Part shown: one piece after another, positions 52,715-61,144 of the stretch | How positions within the stretch are numbered: position 1 is the stretch's first letter | Layout of the letters: the number at the start of each line of letters is the position of its first letter | Source: Phototrophicus methaneseepsis | GTDB taxonomy: Bacteria > Chloroflexota > Anaerolineae > Aggregatilineales > Phototrophicaceae | Length of the DNA stretch: 64,000 nucleotides | Assembly: GCF_015500095.1 (NCBI RefSeq) | Contig: NZ_CP062983.1 | Location: forward strand, 2,480,001 to 2,544,000 | Direction of reading: 5' to 3' | Position numbers and translations under genes: made by a program | Notes under the pieces: generated by a model | The model's input: only the letters and a program-made list of their open reading frames with translations | The model's database searches: none | What the model was told of the DNA's origin: nothing

Positions 52715-54271
52715 ATGTGGCAGCCCAATAAGCTGGAACAAGAACGCCTGGATAAAGCTCAGCGCCTGCGTGAACTGGGCATTGAACTGTATCCACGGCG
52801 TGTTGAACGCTCGCATACCCTTGGCGAAGCCATCGCCCTTGCAGAAGAAACAGAAAACGGCCTGGATGCCGAAGCCGCAGAAGCCGCCCTGGCAAATGTC
52901 GAAGTGACGGTGACGGGGCGTATTCGCCGTGTTAACGTCAAAGGCGGCGTGAGCTTTATGCATATCGAAGATGAAAGCGGTCGTTTGCAGCTCTTCCTGC
53001 GGCGCAACGATATGCCGGAAGATCAATACGCGCTCGTCAAGGATAAGCTCATCGAGGTTGATGATTTTATCCAGGCACATGGCTACCTGATGCGTACTCG
53101 CGCCGGAGAACTGAGCGTTAAGGTCGGTGACTTCCGCCTGCTGAGTAAGGCCGTTAGCCCGCTGCCCGTCATCAAGAAGCAGGTTCAGGACGATGGCACA
53201 GTCATTGAGCATGGCGAGTTTAGCGATGTTGAACTGCGCTATCGCCAGCGTTATGCAGACCTTGCTGTCAATGAAGATGTGCGCGATGTGTTCCGCAAGC
53301 GGTTCCAGACATTACGTGCTATGCGCGACTTCATGGAAGCAGAGGGCTTCTTGGAAGTCGAAACACCGGTATTGCAGCCGATCTACGGCGGCGCGGCGGC
53401 GCGGCCTTTCGTGACACATCACAACCAGTTGGGCGAAGACCTCTTCCTGCGCATCAGCTTTGAGTTGTACCTCAAGCGGCTGCTCGTTGGCGGCTATGAT
53501 GCTGTCTATGAGATTGGGCGCGACTTCCGCAACGAAGGCGTAAGCTGGAAGCACAACCCTGAATTCACGATGATGGAGTTCTATAAGGCGTATACCGATT
53601 ATCGTGGCGTGATGGATATCACTGAGCGTATGGTTGCCTATATTGCGGAGCAAGTCACAGGCAGCACGACAATTACGTTCAATGGGCATGAGATTAACCT
53701 TGCGCCACCCTGGAAGCGCATGACGATCCGTGAGGCTGTGCAGGAGCACCTGGGTATCGACTATATGGATTACCCGGATGCGGAGTCGCTCGCTGTGATG
53801 CTGCAAGAGCGCTTCGGTGCGCAAATCAAGCCAGGGGAGACCTGGGGCCGCATGGTGGTGGAACACCTGCTGGGGGATTATGTCGAGAAAGATCTCATCC
53901 AGCCGACCTTCATCATGGATTATCCAAAGGATGTCTCGCCTTTCGCTAAAGATACTGGTGATAGCCTGCATGTAGAGCGCTTTGAGTTCTTCATCGCTGC
54001 TATGGAGATGGGCAATTCGTTCACTGAATTGAACGATCCGCTGGTGCAGCAAGAGCGCTTCGAGCAGATGGCGGCTTTGTATGGGACGGGTGACGATGAC
54101 GAAACGCCCCTCGATGAAGATTACTTGCGAGCCATGCGTTACGGTATGCCGCCGAACGGGGGCTTTGGCATGGGGGTTGATCGCCTGGTGATGCTCTTGA
54201 CGGACCAGCATACGATTCGTGACGTGCTGCTTTACCCGCATATGCGCCAGCTCACAGATGGTCAAGCTTAG
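52715..54271 (+). CDS. lysS: Lysyl-tRNA synthetase, class II
   Basis: Charges tRNA-Lys. It has 518 residues. The OB-fold anticodon-binding domain (VTVTGRIRRVNVKGGVSFMHIED, partly quoted; about 65-180) is followed by class II motifs: motif 1 MRDFMEAEGFLEVETPVL, motif 2 FRNEGVSWKHNPEFTMMEFY and motif 3 GMGVDRLVMLLT. RNEGVSWKHNPEFT differs slightly from the common RNEGIDxTHNPEFT. It lies between greA and a kinase gene, as a separate unit. Confidence 0.96.
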   Translation: MWQPNKLEQERLDKAQRLRELGIELYPRRVERSHTLGEAIALAEETENGLDAEAAEAALANVEVTVTGRIRRVNVKGGVSFMHIEDESGRLQLFLRRNDMPEDQYALVKDKLIEVDDFIQAHGYLMRTRAGELSVKVGDFRLLSKAVSPLPVIKKQVQDDGTVIEHGEFSDVELRYRQRYADLAVNEDVRDVFRKRFQTLRAMRDFMEAEGFLEVETPVLQPIYGGAAARPFVTHHNQLGEDLFLRISFELYLKRLLVGGYDAVYEIGRDFRNEGVSWKHNPEFTMMEFYKAYTDYRGVMDITERMVAYIAEQVTGSTTITFNGHEINLAPPWKRMTIREAVQEHLGIDYMDYPDAESLAVMLQERFGAQIKPGETWGRMVVEHLLGDYVEKDLIQPTFIMDYPKDVSPFAKDTGDSLHVERFEFFIAAMEMGNSFTELNDPLVQQERFEQMAALYGTGDDDETPLDEDYLRAMRYGMPPNGGFGMGVDRLVMLLTDQHTIRDVLLYPHMRQLTDGQA

Positions 54272-54318
54272 TTTTAAGCAGGCCTGAAACACGTGTGCCG
54301 GATGAGATGTGCGCTTAA

Positions 54319-54346
54319 TTGTCGCTATCCCATTCAAGGGTATACT
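54319..54346 (+). promoter_or_regulatory. Promoter for degenerate kinase gene
   Basis: TTGTCG (54319-54324), a 16-base spacer and TATACT (54341-54346), 65 bases before the ATG at 54412. Confidence 0.55.
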
Positions 54347-54364
54347 GCTATTAGCGTACTCGGA

Positions 54365-54390
54365 GCATGTGCCTATTTTGGGGCACATGC
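54365..54390 (+). promoter_or_regulatory. Leader hairpin before degenerate kinase
   Basis: A perfect 9-bp stem, GCATGTGCC (54365-54373) with GGCACATGC (54382-54390), 8-base loop, between the promoter and the ribosome-binding site (GGAG, about 54402). No T-run follows, so RNA stability or translational control is more likely than termination. Confidence 0.5.
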
Positions 54391-54411
54391 GAACCCGCAT
54401 TTGGAGTGGGC

Positions 54412-55551
54412 ATGGCGGATGTTTTAGATTTACAACTCGTGTTAGATGGTATAGGCCATGCGGTCTTGATCTTTGCTGCTGATGGACGGCTGATTTTGCA
54501 TAATCGTGCGGCTGGGACGCTACTCGGCAATGATTTGCGCGTCATCCGCAGCGAAGGCTGGCCCCTGGCAGAAGCCCTGTTTGATACGGGTATCGTCGAA
54601 GATGAAAATAAGCTCGCTGCTGTTCGTAAGCGGATGCTGCAAGCGGTTGAGCCGCAGCGCTTCCACATTTTTCGCTCAGGTGAATATATTCCATGTTGGG
54701 CGTCCAGCGTGGTTGGCGCGGATGGCAGTATCTACACTATGCTGACGCTTGATGTGGCTGATTGGGGTGCTGTCGGCCAGGTATTGGGCCGCTTTCGCGA
54801 TGAAATGCGCGAATCGGTCAGCACGACCATCGGCCATATTGACCTGATCCAGCGGACGCTCTCCCAACATGCTGAAAATGGCGATGGAGCAGAGGCACGA
54901 ATTGCACGCCGTATCGGCGGCTTTACGCGCCTGATCGCTAACCATATGAGCCGTGCAGATCGTTTTATGATGCTGCTGGAACGTCTGGAATCATTGCGAA
55001 CGGGCGAGATTCGCCAGATTATCCGGCAAGATCGGCGTAAGATTGATTTTATCGACTTCATGGAAGACTTCATGGAGGCGCTCTACGAAACACGCCTGCT
55101 GGACCCTGAGACGGAAAATCAGGCGGATTACCTGGCGCGTATAGAGCTTGAACTACCCGATGAATTGGTGATCAAAGGGGTGCCGCGCTATGTGCGTTAT
55201 GCCTTGCAGGAGCTCTTACGCAATGCTATCATGTATAGCCTAGCCGGAACACCCATTCGTGTGCGGGCACGGACGCGCCAGACCACAGCCCAGATCGAAG
55301 TCATTGACGAAGGCTATGGTATCCGCGAAAGTGAATGGCTGCGTGTCTTCAATCCTTTTGAACGAGCACGCCAACCGCAAATTATCAGCGAATTTGGCTA
55401 TGGGCTTTGTCTGTATTTGTGTAAGCATGAAATAGAAGCCATGAACGGGCAACTGTGGTTTACATCTGAGGAAAATGTGGGCACCACCTTCTGCATCAAT
55501 TTGCCGTTGTGGTCCTCTTCATCCTCTTATAGTTCTGATAACGAACCGTAA
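54412..55551 (+). CDS. Histidine-kinase-like protein lacking the acceptor His
   Basis: 379 residues from ATG 54412 (GGAG upstream). A PAS domain (about 5-115: LDGIGHAVLIFAADGRLILHNRA), a two-helix dimerisation region and a HATPase domain with Asn271 (ELLRNAIMYS), DEGYGI (299-304) and FGYGLCLYLCKHE (328-340). At the H-box position the sequence is FRDEMRESV with Asp130 where His is expected, so canonical autophosphorylation looks impossible. It ends in a serine-rich tail. It could be an ATP-binding scaffold or use another residue. Confidence 0.85.
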   Translation: MADVLDLQLVLDGIGHAVLIFAADGRLILHNRAAGTLLGNDLRVIRSEGWPLAEALFDTGIVEDENKLAAVRKRMLQAVEPQRFHIFRSGEYIPCWASSVVGADGSIYTMLTLDVADWGAVGQVLGRFRDEMRESVSTTIGHIDLIQRTLSQHAENGDGAEARIARRIGGFTRLIANHMSRADRFMMLLERLESLRTGEIRQIIRQDRRKIDFIDFMEDFMEALYETRLLDPETENQADYLARIELELPDELVIKGVPRYVRYALQELLRNAIMYSLAGTPIRVRARTRQTTAQIEVIDEGYGIRESEWLRVFNPFERARQPQIISEFGYGLCLYLCKHEIEAMNGQLWFTSEENVGTTFCINLPLWSSSSSYSSDNEP

Positions 55552-55580
55552 CCACACCCTGTCTTGGTTGAGGATGCTCA

Positions 55581-55622
55581 AACGCGCCTCCCCTGTAGGC
55601 CAGGGTGGGGCGTTTTTATTTT
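55581..55622 (+). terminator. Terminator after degenerate kinase
   Basis: AACGC...CCCTG (55581-55595) pairs with CAGGG...GCGTT (55601-55614) with one mismatch and a bulge, followed by TTTTTATTTT. Confidence 0.85.
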
Positions 55623-55715
55623 CGGCTTTTATTTTGGGTAGATGCACACAGATAAATGTTTTGTACGAGCCAGCTAAGCAGGAATCCATGAGTGGCTCAC
55701 TGAGGAGAACGGCTG

Positions 55716-55898
55716 ATGAACTTGGACTTCTTAACGCCAGAGCTAGTCGACACGCTCATTATCGCTAATATCATCATTGCATTGGCAATTGCGAGTGTGC
55801 GTTTTTATCGTGATCTGCGACGCCCCACCGCGATGTCGTGGCGAAGTCCGGACGAGACACAGCCTTCTGTGCCAGCCATCCATGAGAGTGACAGTTAA
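55716..55898 (+). CDS. Small single-span membrane protein
   Basis: 60 residues, function unknown. GAGGAG eight bases before the ATG supports translation. One membrane helix (residues about 11-30, VDTLIIANIIIALAIASVRF) is followed by positively charged RDLRR and a polar Ser/Pro/Glu tail, so N-out or N-in topology with a cytoplasmic tail is plausible. It lies between a terminator and serS. Codon use is normal for the window. Confidence 0.6.
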   Translation: MNLDFLTPELVDTLIIANIIIALAIASVRFYRDLRRPTAMSWRSPDETQPSVPAIHESDS

Positions 55899-56022
55899 CA
55901 CTGAGCGATGCTTAACACGAGACGCTACATGCTTCATAGCTGCGTGCTGAAGTCGATATATAGGCATGATAGACACGCAATATTGACTGAATATCACATC
56001 ACCAATCAGGAGACGAAAGACT

Positions 56023-57447
56023 ATGCTGGATATTGCTCGGATACGCCAGGACCCGGAATGGGTCAAACAGCAAATCCGTAATCTGAATGACGAACCTGCT
56101 GCTGCTCGCGTGGATACGATCCTCGAATTGGACGAGCGACGCCGTGAATTGATCCAACAGCGTGATGATTTGCAAGCCAGCCGTAACAAGCTCAACAAGA
56201 ACTTTGGGCGCTTACGCGGTGGCAAAGGCCTTGAGGAAGCGGTCATCATCGGGCGGGCGGCTGCGGCGACAGCCGCCATTGAAATCGGCGATTATGATCG
56301 TGCCGATGTTGTCGTCACGGGCCAGGCAGATGCCGAACTGCCCACTGCTGAGGTTACCAAGGATGATGCTCTGAATGCCTTGATGGATGCCCTGCGCGAT
56401 ATGGGCAACCGTCACGGTGAGCTAGACGAAGAAGTCAAGCAGATTGATGCTGAGCTGGAAGAGAATATGCTCTGGCTGCCCAATTTGCCCCATGAGAGCG
56501 TCAAGGTGGGCATGAGCGACGAAGAGAATATCATCTGGCAGCCAGAAGGCGAGATGCCGGAATTCGACTTTGTGCCGCTACCACACTGGGAATTGGGTCC
56601 TCAGCTCGGCATCCTGGATTTTGAAGCGGGTGTTAAGCTGGCTGGTTCGCGCTTCTATGTCCTCAAGGGATGGGGTCCGCGCTTACAGCGGGCGCTCATC
56701 AGCTTCTACCTGGATATGGCCCGCGAGAAAGGCTTTACTGAGCTTTATGTTCCTTACATGGTGAAGGAAGAAATGCTCTACGGCTCGGCACAATTCCCCA
56801 AGTTCCGCGATGTGGTCTATTACGACCAGGATGCGGATATGTACATGCTGCCAACGGCTGAAGTGGCTATTACCAACCTGCACCGTGACGAAATCCTCAA
56901 CGAAGCTGACCTGCCTCTGTACTATGTTGCGCATACGCCATGCTTCCGTCGGGAGAAGGCGGCAGCGGGGCGCGATACGCGCGGCATCAAGCGCGGCCAC
57001 CAGTTCGAGAAGGTGGAGATGTACAAGTTCACCACGCCTGAAAAGAGCTACGAAGAACTGGAATCCCTCACAGAAGCGGCTATGGATGTGGCTCGTAAGC
57101 TGGGCCTGCCTTGCCGCCGCATCGAGCAGGTGACGGGTGACCTGGGCTTTAGCGCGTCGAAGAAATACGATGTTGAAGTGTGGGCTGCTGGCTGCGAGGA
57201 ATGGCTGGAAGTGAGCTCGTGCTCGAATACGGAAGACTTCCAGGCGCGTCGGGCCAAGATTCGCTACTATCCTGAAGGCGAAAAGAAGGCTCAGTTCGTG
57301 CATACGCTGAACGGCTCCGGCTTAGCGGTGCCGCGTGTGCTGATCGCCGTTATGGAGAATAACCAGCAGGCTGATGGGAGCTTCATCGTACCGGAGGCGC
57401 TGCGGCCTTACCTGGGTGGGGTTGAGCGCATCGGCCCTGAAGCATAG
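56023..57447 (+). CDS. serS: Seryl-tRNA synthetase with enlarged N-terminal arm
   Basis: Charges tRNA-Ser. It has 474 residues, about 50 more than usual. The extra length lies at the tip of the N-terminal coiled coil (about 66-120, a glycine/alanine-rich stretch with VVVTGQADAELPTAEV), the arm that grips the tRNA-Ser long variable arm. Motif 2 reads TPCFRREKAAAGRDTRGI and motif 3 GSGLAVPRVLIAVMENNQQ. AGGAG precedes the ATG. Confidence 0.95.
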   Translation: MLDIARIRQDPEWVKQQIRNLNDEPAAARVDTILELDERRRELIQQRDDLQASRNKLNKNFGRLRGGKGLEEAVIIGRAAAATAAIEIGDYDRADVVVTGQADAELPTAEVTKDDALNALMDALRDMGNRHGELDEEVKQIDAELEENMLWLPNLPHESVKVGMSDEENIIWQPEGEMPEFDFVPLPHWELGPQLGILDFEAGVKLAGSRFYVLKGWGPRLQRALISFYLDMAREKGFTELYVPYMVKEEMLYGSAQFPKFRDVVYYDQDADMYMLPTAEVAITNLHRDEILNEADLPLYYVAHTPCFRREKAAAGRDTRGIKRGHQFEKVEMYKFTTPEKSYEELESLTEAAMDVARKLGLPCRRIEQVTGDLGFSASKKYDVEVWAAGCEEWLEVSSCSNTEDFQARRAKIRYYPEGEKKAQFVHTLNGSGLAVPRVLIAVMENNQQADGSFIVPEALRPYLGGVERIGPEA

Positions 57448-57481
57448 AGAATACATCATATAGCTCTAAAATAGGCACTTC

Positions 57482-57519
57482 AAAACCCCTCTCCAGCAAT
57501 CTACATGGAGAGGGGTTTT
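57482..57519. terminator. Bidirectional terminator after serS
   Basis: A 14-bp perfect stem, AAAACCCCTCTCCA (57482-57495) with TGGAGAGGGGTTTT (57506-57519), 10-base loop. It serves serS and the converging M24 gene. Confidence 0.93.
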
Positions 57520-57544
57520 AGCTTAAAATGTGTGATGGGTGGCT

Positions 57545-58840
57545 CTATAGCAGATAATAGTCTGTCTGGCGGCCATCAATCCAGTGCATGCCGCCGTCAT
57601 AAAGGGCCGCGTCTTCTTCCAACATGATGCGCACCTCCTGCCCATCCCATTCAGCAACATCCCCGCGTACGTTCAGTTCGATGCTGTAGCAGGTATTGTT
57701 ATAGAGGGCGTAGTCACCATTGCCAGGGACGCCTTCCTGATGATCCCATAGGCCGATGGTCGGCCCGGCTGCATGACCATGATAGCCGAGAGGGTGGCTG
57801 TAGACCTGTGGGTTGATGCCTTCACCCTTGGCGCGGTCCAATGCGCTGTGCAAGACATCGTTACCTGTGCGCCCAACGGCCATTTCTTCCATATGGATAT
57901 CTTGCAAGCGATTGCCATGTTTGAGCAGGGCCGTCAGATAGTCCGGTGCAGTGGTTTCATCGGCACGCAGGACATACCCATGCTGCTGCTGGTCCGTGTT
58001 CAATCCCAGATAGGTAAAGCCCATATCAACCCAGAGCAGATCCCCAGGCAGGATGAGCTGGCGTTTGTTTTCTTCTTTATCATAGTTTTCGCCGGGGGCT
58101 TGTAAGTCGAAGCTCGGATGGAACCAGGCTTTCAGGCCTAGGCTTTGCATGGTTTCTCGCATCCACCAGCGGACGTCGTCTAATTCAGTGGCTCCGGGGG
58201 TGATGACGCGACGCGAGAAAGCTGTTGCGATGATGCTGTGACCGATAGCCGTCAGATGAGGATAGACGGCCATTTCTTCAGGGATGCGGGCTTCCAGCCA
58301 GCCGACACTCATTGCCTGGGCGCTCTGTGTGCGAGCGATCAATTCCGGGCCGAGTGCTTCTGCAAGGCGGGTATATTCCCCGTAGCTGAGGCCATCCCCA
58401 AATGCAAAGAGCGGCGCGTGGTTCAGGCCAATGGTCGCCGGGTTGCGTTCTTCGATGACGCGCGCGAGACATGCATATTGGTCAGCGTCTTTGTCAGGGT
58501 CCCAGGCGGATTCATAGTATCCTTCATGAGCGTAACGGCTGAGGTTAAGACGCTCCACAGTGCCATCGTCACGGCGATAGAACAGCAGCATTGTACGTCT
58601 GCGGGCGCTCATAGCTGGTTCTGGCAGCAGCGACATGATGACCGGGTCTTCGTTGTATTCGCGTGCGATAACCAGCCACATATCCAGGCCAGCGCGCGCC
58701 ATCAGGTCCGGTAACAGCGTATCGAGCCGTTTTTTGAGCCAGCGATTGCGCAGGGCCATTTGTTCGCGCAGAGGCAGAATTGTATCAGCCAGTGCTTCTA
58801 ATGGCATAATCTTCATAGGAGTTGGATGATTCATTGTCAT
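57545..58840 (-). CDS. M24-family metallopeptidase (Xaa-Pro aminopeptidase-like)
   Basis: 431 residues. The N-terminal creatinase-like domain (about 1-185) precedes the catalytic pita-bread domain with metal ligands Asp in LLWVDMGF and Asp in GLNTDQQQ, His in GYHGHAAGP, Glu in YSIELNV and Glu in RIMLEED. It may cleave X-Pro peptides, though creatinases and lyases share the fold. Two nearby ATGs (58840, 58834) are possible starts, with weak ribosome-binding sites. Confidence 0.88.
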   Translation of the reverse strand: MTMNHPTPMKIMPLEALADTILPLREQMALRNRWLKKRLDTLLPDLMARAGLDMWLVIAREYNEDPVIMSLLPEPAMSARRRTMLLFYRRDDGTVERLNLSRYAHEGYYESAWDPDKDADQYACLARVIEERNPATIGLNHAPLFAFGDGLSYGEYTRLAEALGPELIARTQSAQAMSVGWLEARIPEEMAVYPHLTAIGHSIIATAFSRRVITPGATELDDVRWWMRETMQSLGLKAWFHPSFDLQAPGENYDKEENKRQLILPGDLLWVDMGFTYLGLNTDQQQHGYVLRADETTAPDYLTALLKHGNRLQDIHMEEMAVGRTGNDVLHSALDRAKGEGINPQVYSHPLGYHGHAAGPTIGLWDHQEGVPGNGDYALYNNTCYSIELNVRGDVAEWDGQEVRIMLEEDAALYDGGMHWIDGRQTDYYLL

Positions 58841-59005
58841 ATGGCTTTTCTGACTAAAGTAGAAACTACCCCGATTGTAACGACGACAAGCTTTGCAACC
58901 TATGACCGTTCTTTTGTTGGACTGCTTGCCTGTATTTGTGGGTTGCTAATGTATGTGTCAATTGTGAGCTATGGAGCGTGCTTGATTATCGGTGCTCTCT
59001 GGATG

Positions 59006-59030
59006 AAAAAGGGCACGGCAAAGCGTGCCC
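59006..59030 (-). terminator. Terminator after S9 peptidase
   Basis: On the minus strand GGGCACG-CTTTGC-CGTGCCC (59030-59011) is followed by TTTTT, 26 bases after the S9 stop. Confidence 0.88.
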
Positions 59031-59055
59031 ATTCTATAATGAATCAGATTTTTGC

Positions 59056-60933
59056 TCAGGCGTAGATGAGGTGCGTCAGTAAGAAACGTTCGATGGTTTC
59101 GTAGTAGTCGATGATATTTTCCGGCTTGCGGAAGCCATGCCCCTCGCCTTCATAGACGTGGTATTCGTGCGGGATACCGTTGCGCTCCAATACGGCAACG
59201 ATGCTGTCAGATTGATTCTTAGGTACGACAGGGTCCTCTACCCCCTGGAAGACGAGCATCGTATCCTGGATTTTATCCGCATGATAGATCGGCGAGCGAT
59301 CCCGGTAGAGCTGGGAGGCTTCTGGTAAGGGGCCAAGAAGCCAATCGTTATAGCTGGCTTCGAACTTGTGCGTTTCCATAGCGAGGCTGAATTGATTGGC
59401 GACACCGTAGGAGCAAATCCCCACTTTGTAAAAGCCAGGGGCGTCTACGAGAGATTGTAGGACGGTGAAGCCACCTGCGCTGCCGCCCATGATAGCGACG
59501 CGCTCTTTATCAATGAGGCCTTCTTCAGCCAGGTAATTTACAGCGTCGATGCTGTCCTGCACATCATAAACACCCCAATTGGTTTTGTGCATATCCATAT
59601 AGGCTTTGCCAAAGCCAGTGCTGCCGCGGTGATTGACCTGCAGCACGGCATAGCCGCGTGTGGCGAAGAACTGCACATCGGCGTCGTAGTTAGCATAGCG
59701 CTGGGAAGTAGGGCCACCGTGTACCAGCACAATCAGCGGTGGCTTGCCCTCAGAGCTATATTTTGAGCTGGTGGGCATGGCATACATGCCATAAGCAATC
59801 TGACCATCACGCGTAGGCCACTCCAACAACTGCGTCTCTGCGAGGTCCTTTTTAGGCAGGCGCTCCGGCATTGAAAAGTGAACGGTCTTTGTGCCACCCT
59901 GTGCATCGTATGTGGCGATCCGCGGCGGGATTTGCGACGATGATGCAATGAAGGCTAACTTGCCATTAGCGGCGACATCAATTTGCTGCTGGTAGGTGTA
60001 AGCACCCAGATCGCTGATGTGCTGATTCGATTTCTGAGAGATGCTGACCTGCCACAGCGTGCAAAAACCTTTGTCATTGCGGATGTAGTAAATAGCGCTA
60101 CCATCTGCCGACCAGGCATAGGTACGCAAGCCCTGCGTCCAGGCGGGTGTACCGTATTCATAATCGCCATCGGTCAGTTGAGTATGCGTACCTTCGACGG
60201 GGTCGTAGAGGTAAAGCTGACTGTAACCGGTCTCGTCGCTGATATAGGCCATGAAACGCCCAGCAGGGGAGAAGGTGGGCTGGAAGATCGCCGTATTCTC
60301 ATCGCCTGCAATGGTCTTCTGGCTGGTGACGTAAGGGATGCTTTGTTCATCATCACGCAATGTAAGCAGGCGCAGCTCTGTGCCGTTCCAGGGCATGTTG
60401 GGCGCGTTCCAGGCGATATAAGCGACGTATTTGCCGTGTGGGTGCCATACGGGCTGCATGACGAAATCATCGCCCTGAGCTAGCTTTTGGGGCCACTGCT
60501 TGCCTTCTGAGTCGACAATCGCCAGTACGTCGTCATTCTGATAGGTGTGGACGTATAGCACCCATCGGCCATCTGCTGAGACGGCTGGCGATGCGACGCT
60601 GCCAAATTGTGGCGTAAGCACTTTCGCAGGACCCGCGCCGAGCGGCATCGCATAGAGTTGGTTGTTTGCGCAGAAGTACACTTTGTCACCATGTAAGGTG
60701 AAGTCGCCGCCACCATAGCCAACACCACCACCTATTTTCAGGCTGGTATCGGTGAGGTCGCGGGTGGGTTCGCCTTCTGTACGGGCGACGAGGCGGGTTT
60801 TGCCGTCCCGGCGCTCCGACCAGACCAGCGTCTTACCATCGCTGCTCCACTGCACATCATTAAGTCGGTTGTTGCCAGCCATCATGCGGGGGGTAATGGC
60901 GCTCTTCCAGGTACCGTATGGGCGCTGAACCAT
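59056..60933 (-). CDS. S9-family prolyl oligopeptidase / acylaminoacyl-peptidase-like
   Basis: 625 residues from ATG 60933; the frame is open 40 codons further but that part overlaps the terminator hairpin and lacks a ribosome-binding site. The N-terminal beta-propeller (about 20-330, with WSSDGKTLVWSE, SADGRWVLYVH and SPAGRFMAYIS repeats) caps an alpha/beta-hydrolase domain with catalytic Ser in GGSAGGF, Asp in GVEDPVVP and His in GEGHGFRKPEN. No signal peptide, so cytoplasmic peptide degradation is likely. A short terminated RNA lies just upstream. Confidence 0.92.
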   Translation of the reverse strand: MVQRPYGTWKSAITPRMMAGNNRLNDVQWSSDGKTLVWSERRDGKTRLVARTEGEPTRDLTDTSLKIGGGVGYGGGDFTLHGDKVYFCANNQLYAMPLGAGPAKVLTPQFGSVASPAVSADGRWVLYVHTYQNDDVLAIVDSEGKQWPQKLAQGDDFVMQPVWHPHGKYVAYIAWNAPNMPWNGTELRLLTLRDDEQSIPYVTSQKTIAGDENTAIFQPTFSPAGRFMAYISDETGYSQLYLYDPVEGTHTQLTDGDYEYGTPAWTQGLRTYAWSADGSAIYYIRNDKGFCTLWQVSISQKSNQHISDLGAYTYQQQIDVAANGKLAFIASSSQIPPRIATYDAQGGTKTVHFSMPERLPKKDLAETQLLEWPTRDGQIAYGMYAMPTSSKYSSEGKPPLIVLVHGGPTSQRYANYDADVQFFATRGYAVLQVNHRGSTGFGKAYMDMHKTNWGVYDVQDSIDAVNYLAEEGLIDKERVAIMGGSAGGFTVLQSLVDAPGFYKVGICSYGVANQFSLAMETHKFEASYNDWLLGPLPEASQLYRDRSPIYHADKIQDTMLVFQGVEDPVVPKNQSDSIVAVLERNGIPHEYHVYEGEGHGFRKPENIIDYYETIERFLLTHLIYA

Positions 60934-61013
60934 GCTTATCACTGCCTTTTCTTTGCGTAAATATGACGATAAAAATGTCGTGAATGATTGTATTGTAGCG
61001 CATGGCAGGGGAA

Positions 61014-61045
61014 GCAAAAAAGCCCCATCAAATGATGAGGCTTTT
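61014..61045 (-). terminator. Terminator in the S9 leader
   Basis: On the minus strand AAAAGCC-T-CATC pairs with GATG-G-GGCTTTT (about 61045-61018), followed by TTTTTTGC. It lies 81 bases before the S9 start and about 65 bases after a consensus promoter. Confidence 0.85.
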
Positions 61046-61109
61046 GAAATCATGTGAAGCGGAAAAAAGTTTATTTATTAAGTTTATTTTGTGCTTCACA
61101 TCTCTATTT
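61016..61109 (-). ncRNA. Candidate small RNA or attenuated leader
   Basis: A transcript of about 94 bases is predicted between the promoter at 61144-61116 and the terminator ending near 61014. It contains a perfect 9-bp stem, ATGTGAAGC (61101-61093) with GCTTCACAT (61060-61052), around an AT-rich 32-base loop that is nearly free of G, then the terminator stem. No start codon with a ribosome-binding site is seen. It is either an independent sRNA or a switchable leader of the S9 peptidase gene. Confidence 0.6.
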
Positions 61110-61115
61110 GACATG

Positions 61116-61144
61116 AGTATATGCTGAAAGAGGGCGTGTGTCAA
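61116..61144 (-). promoter_or_regulatory. Near-perfect sigma-70 promoter
   Basis: On the minus strand TTGACA (61144-61139), exactly 17 bases, TATACT (61121-61116). It is the best promoter match in the window apart from that of tRNA-Cys, implying strong transcription of the short RNA downstream. Confidence 0.88.

Noticed and set aside
53312-54400. 362-codon minus-strand frame opposite lysS
   Set aside because: Lies entirely over a clear lysS gene (class II motifs) and shows no recognisable domain; a shadow of lysS codon bias.
58826-59065. 79-codon plus-strand frame with a hydrophobic stretch
   Set aside because: Starts inside the M24 gene on the other strand, spans the S9 terminator and ends in the S9 gene; no ribosome-binding site of note.
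60934-61053. Extra 40 N-terminal codons of the S9 peptidase
   Set aside because: They run across the terminator hairpin and have no ribosome-binding site; family alignment fits ATG 60933.
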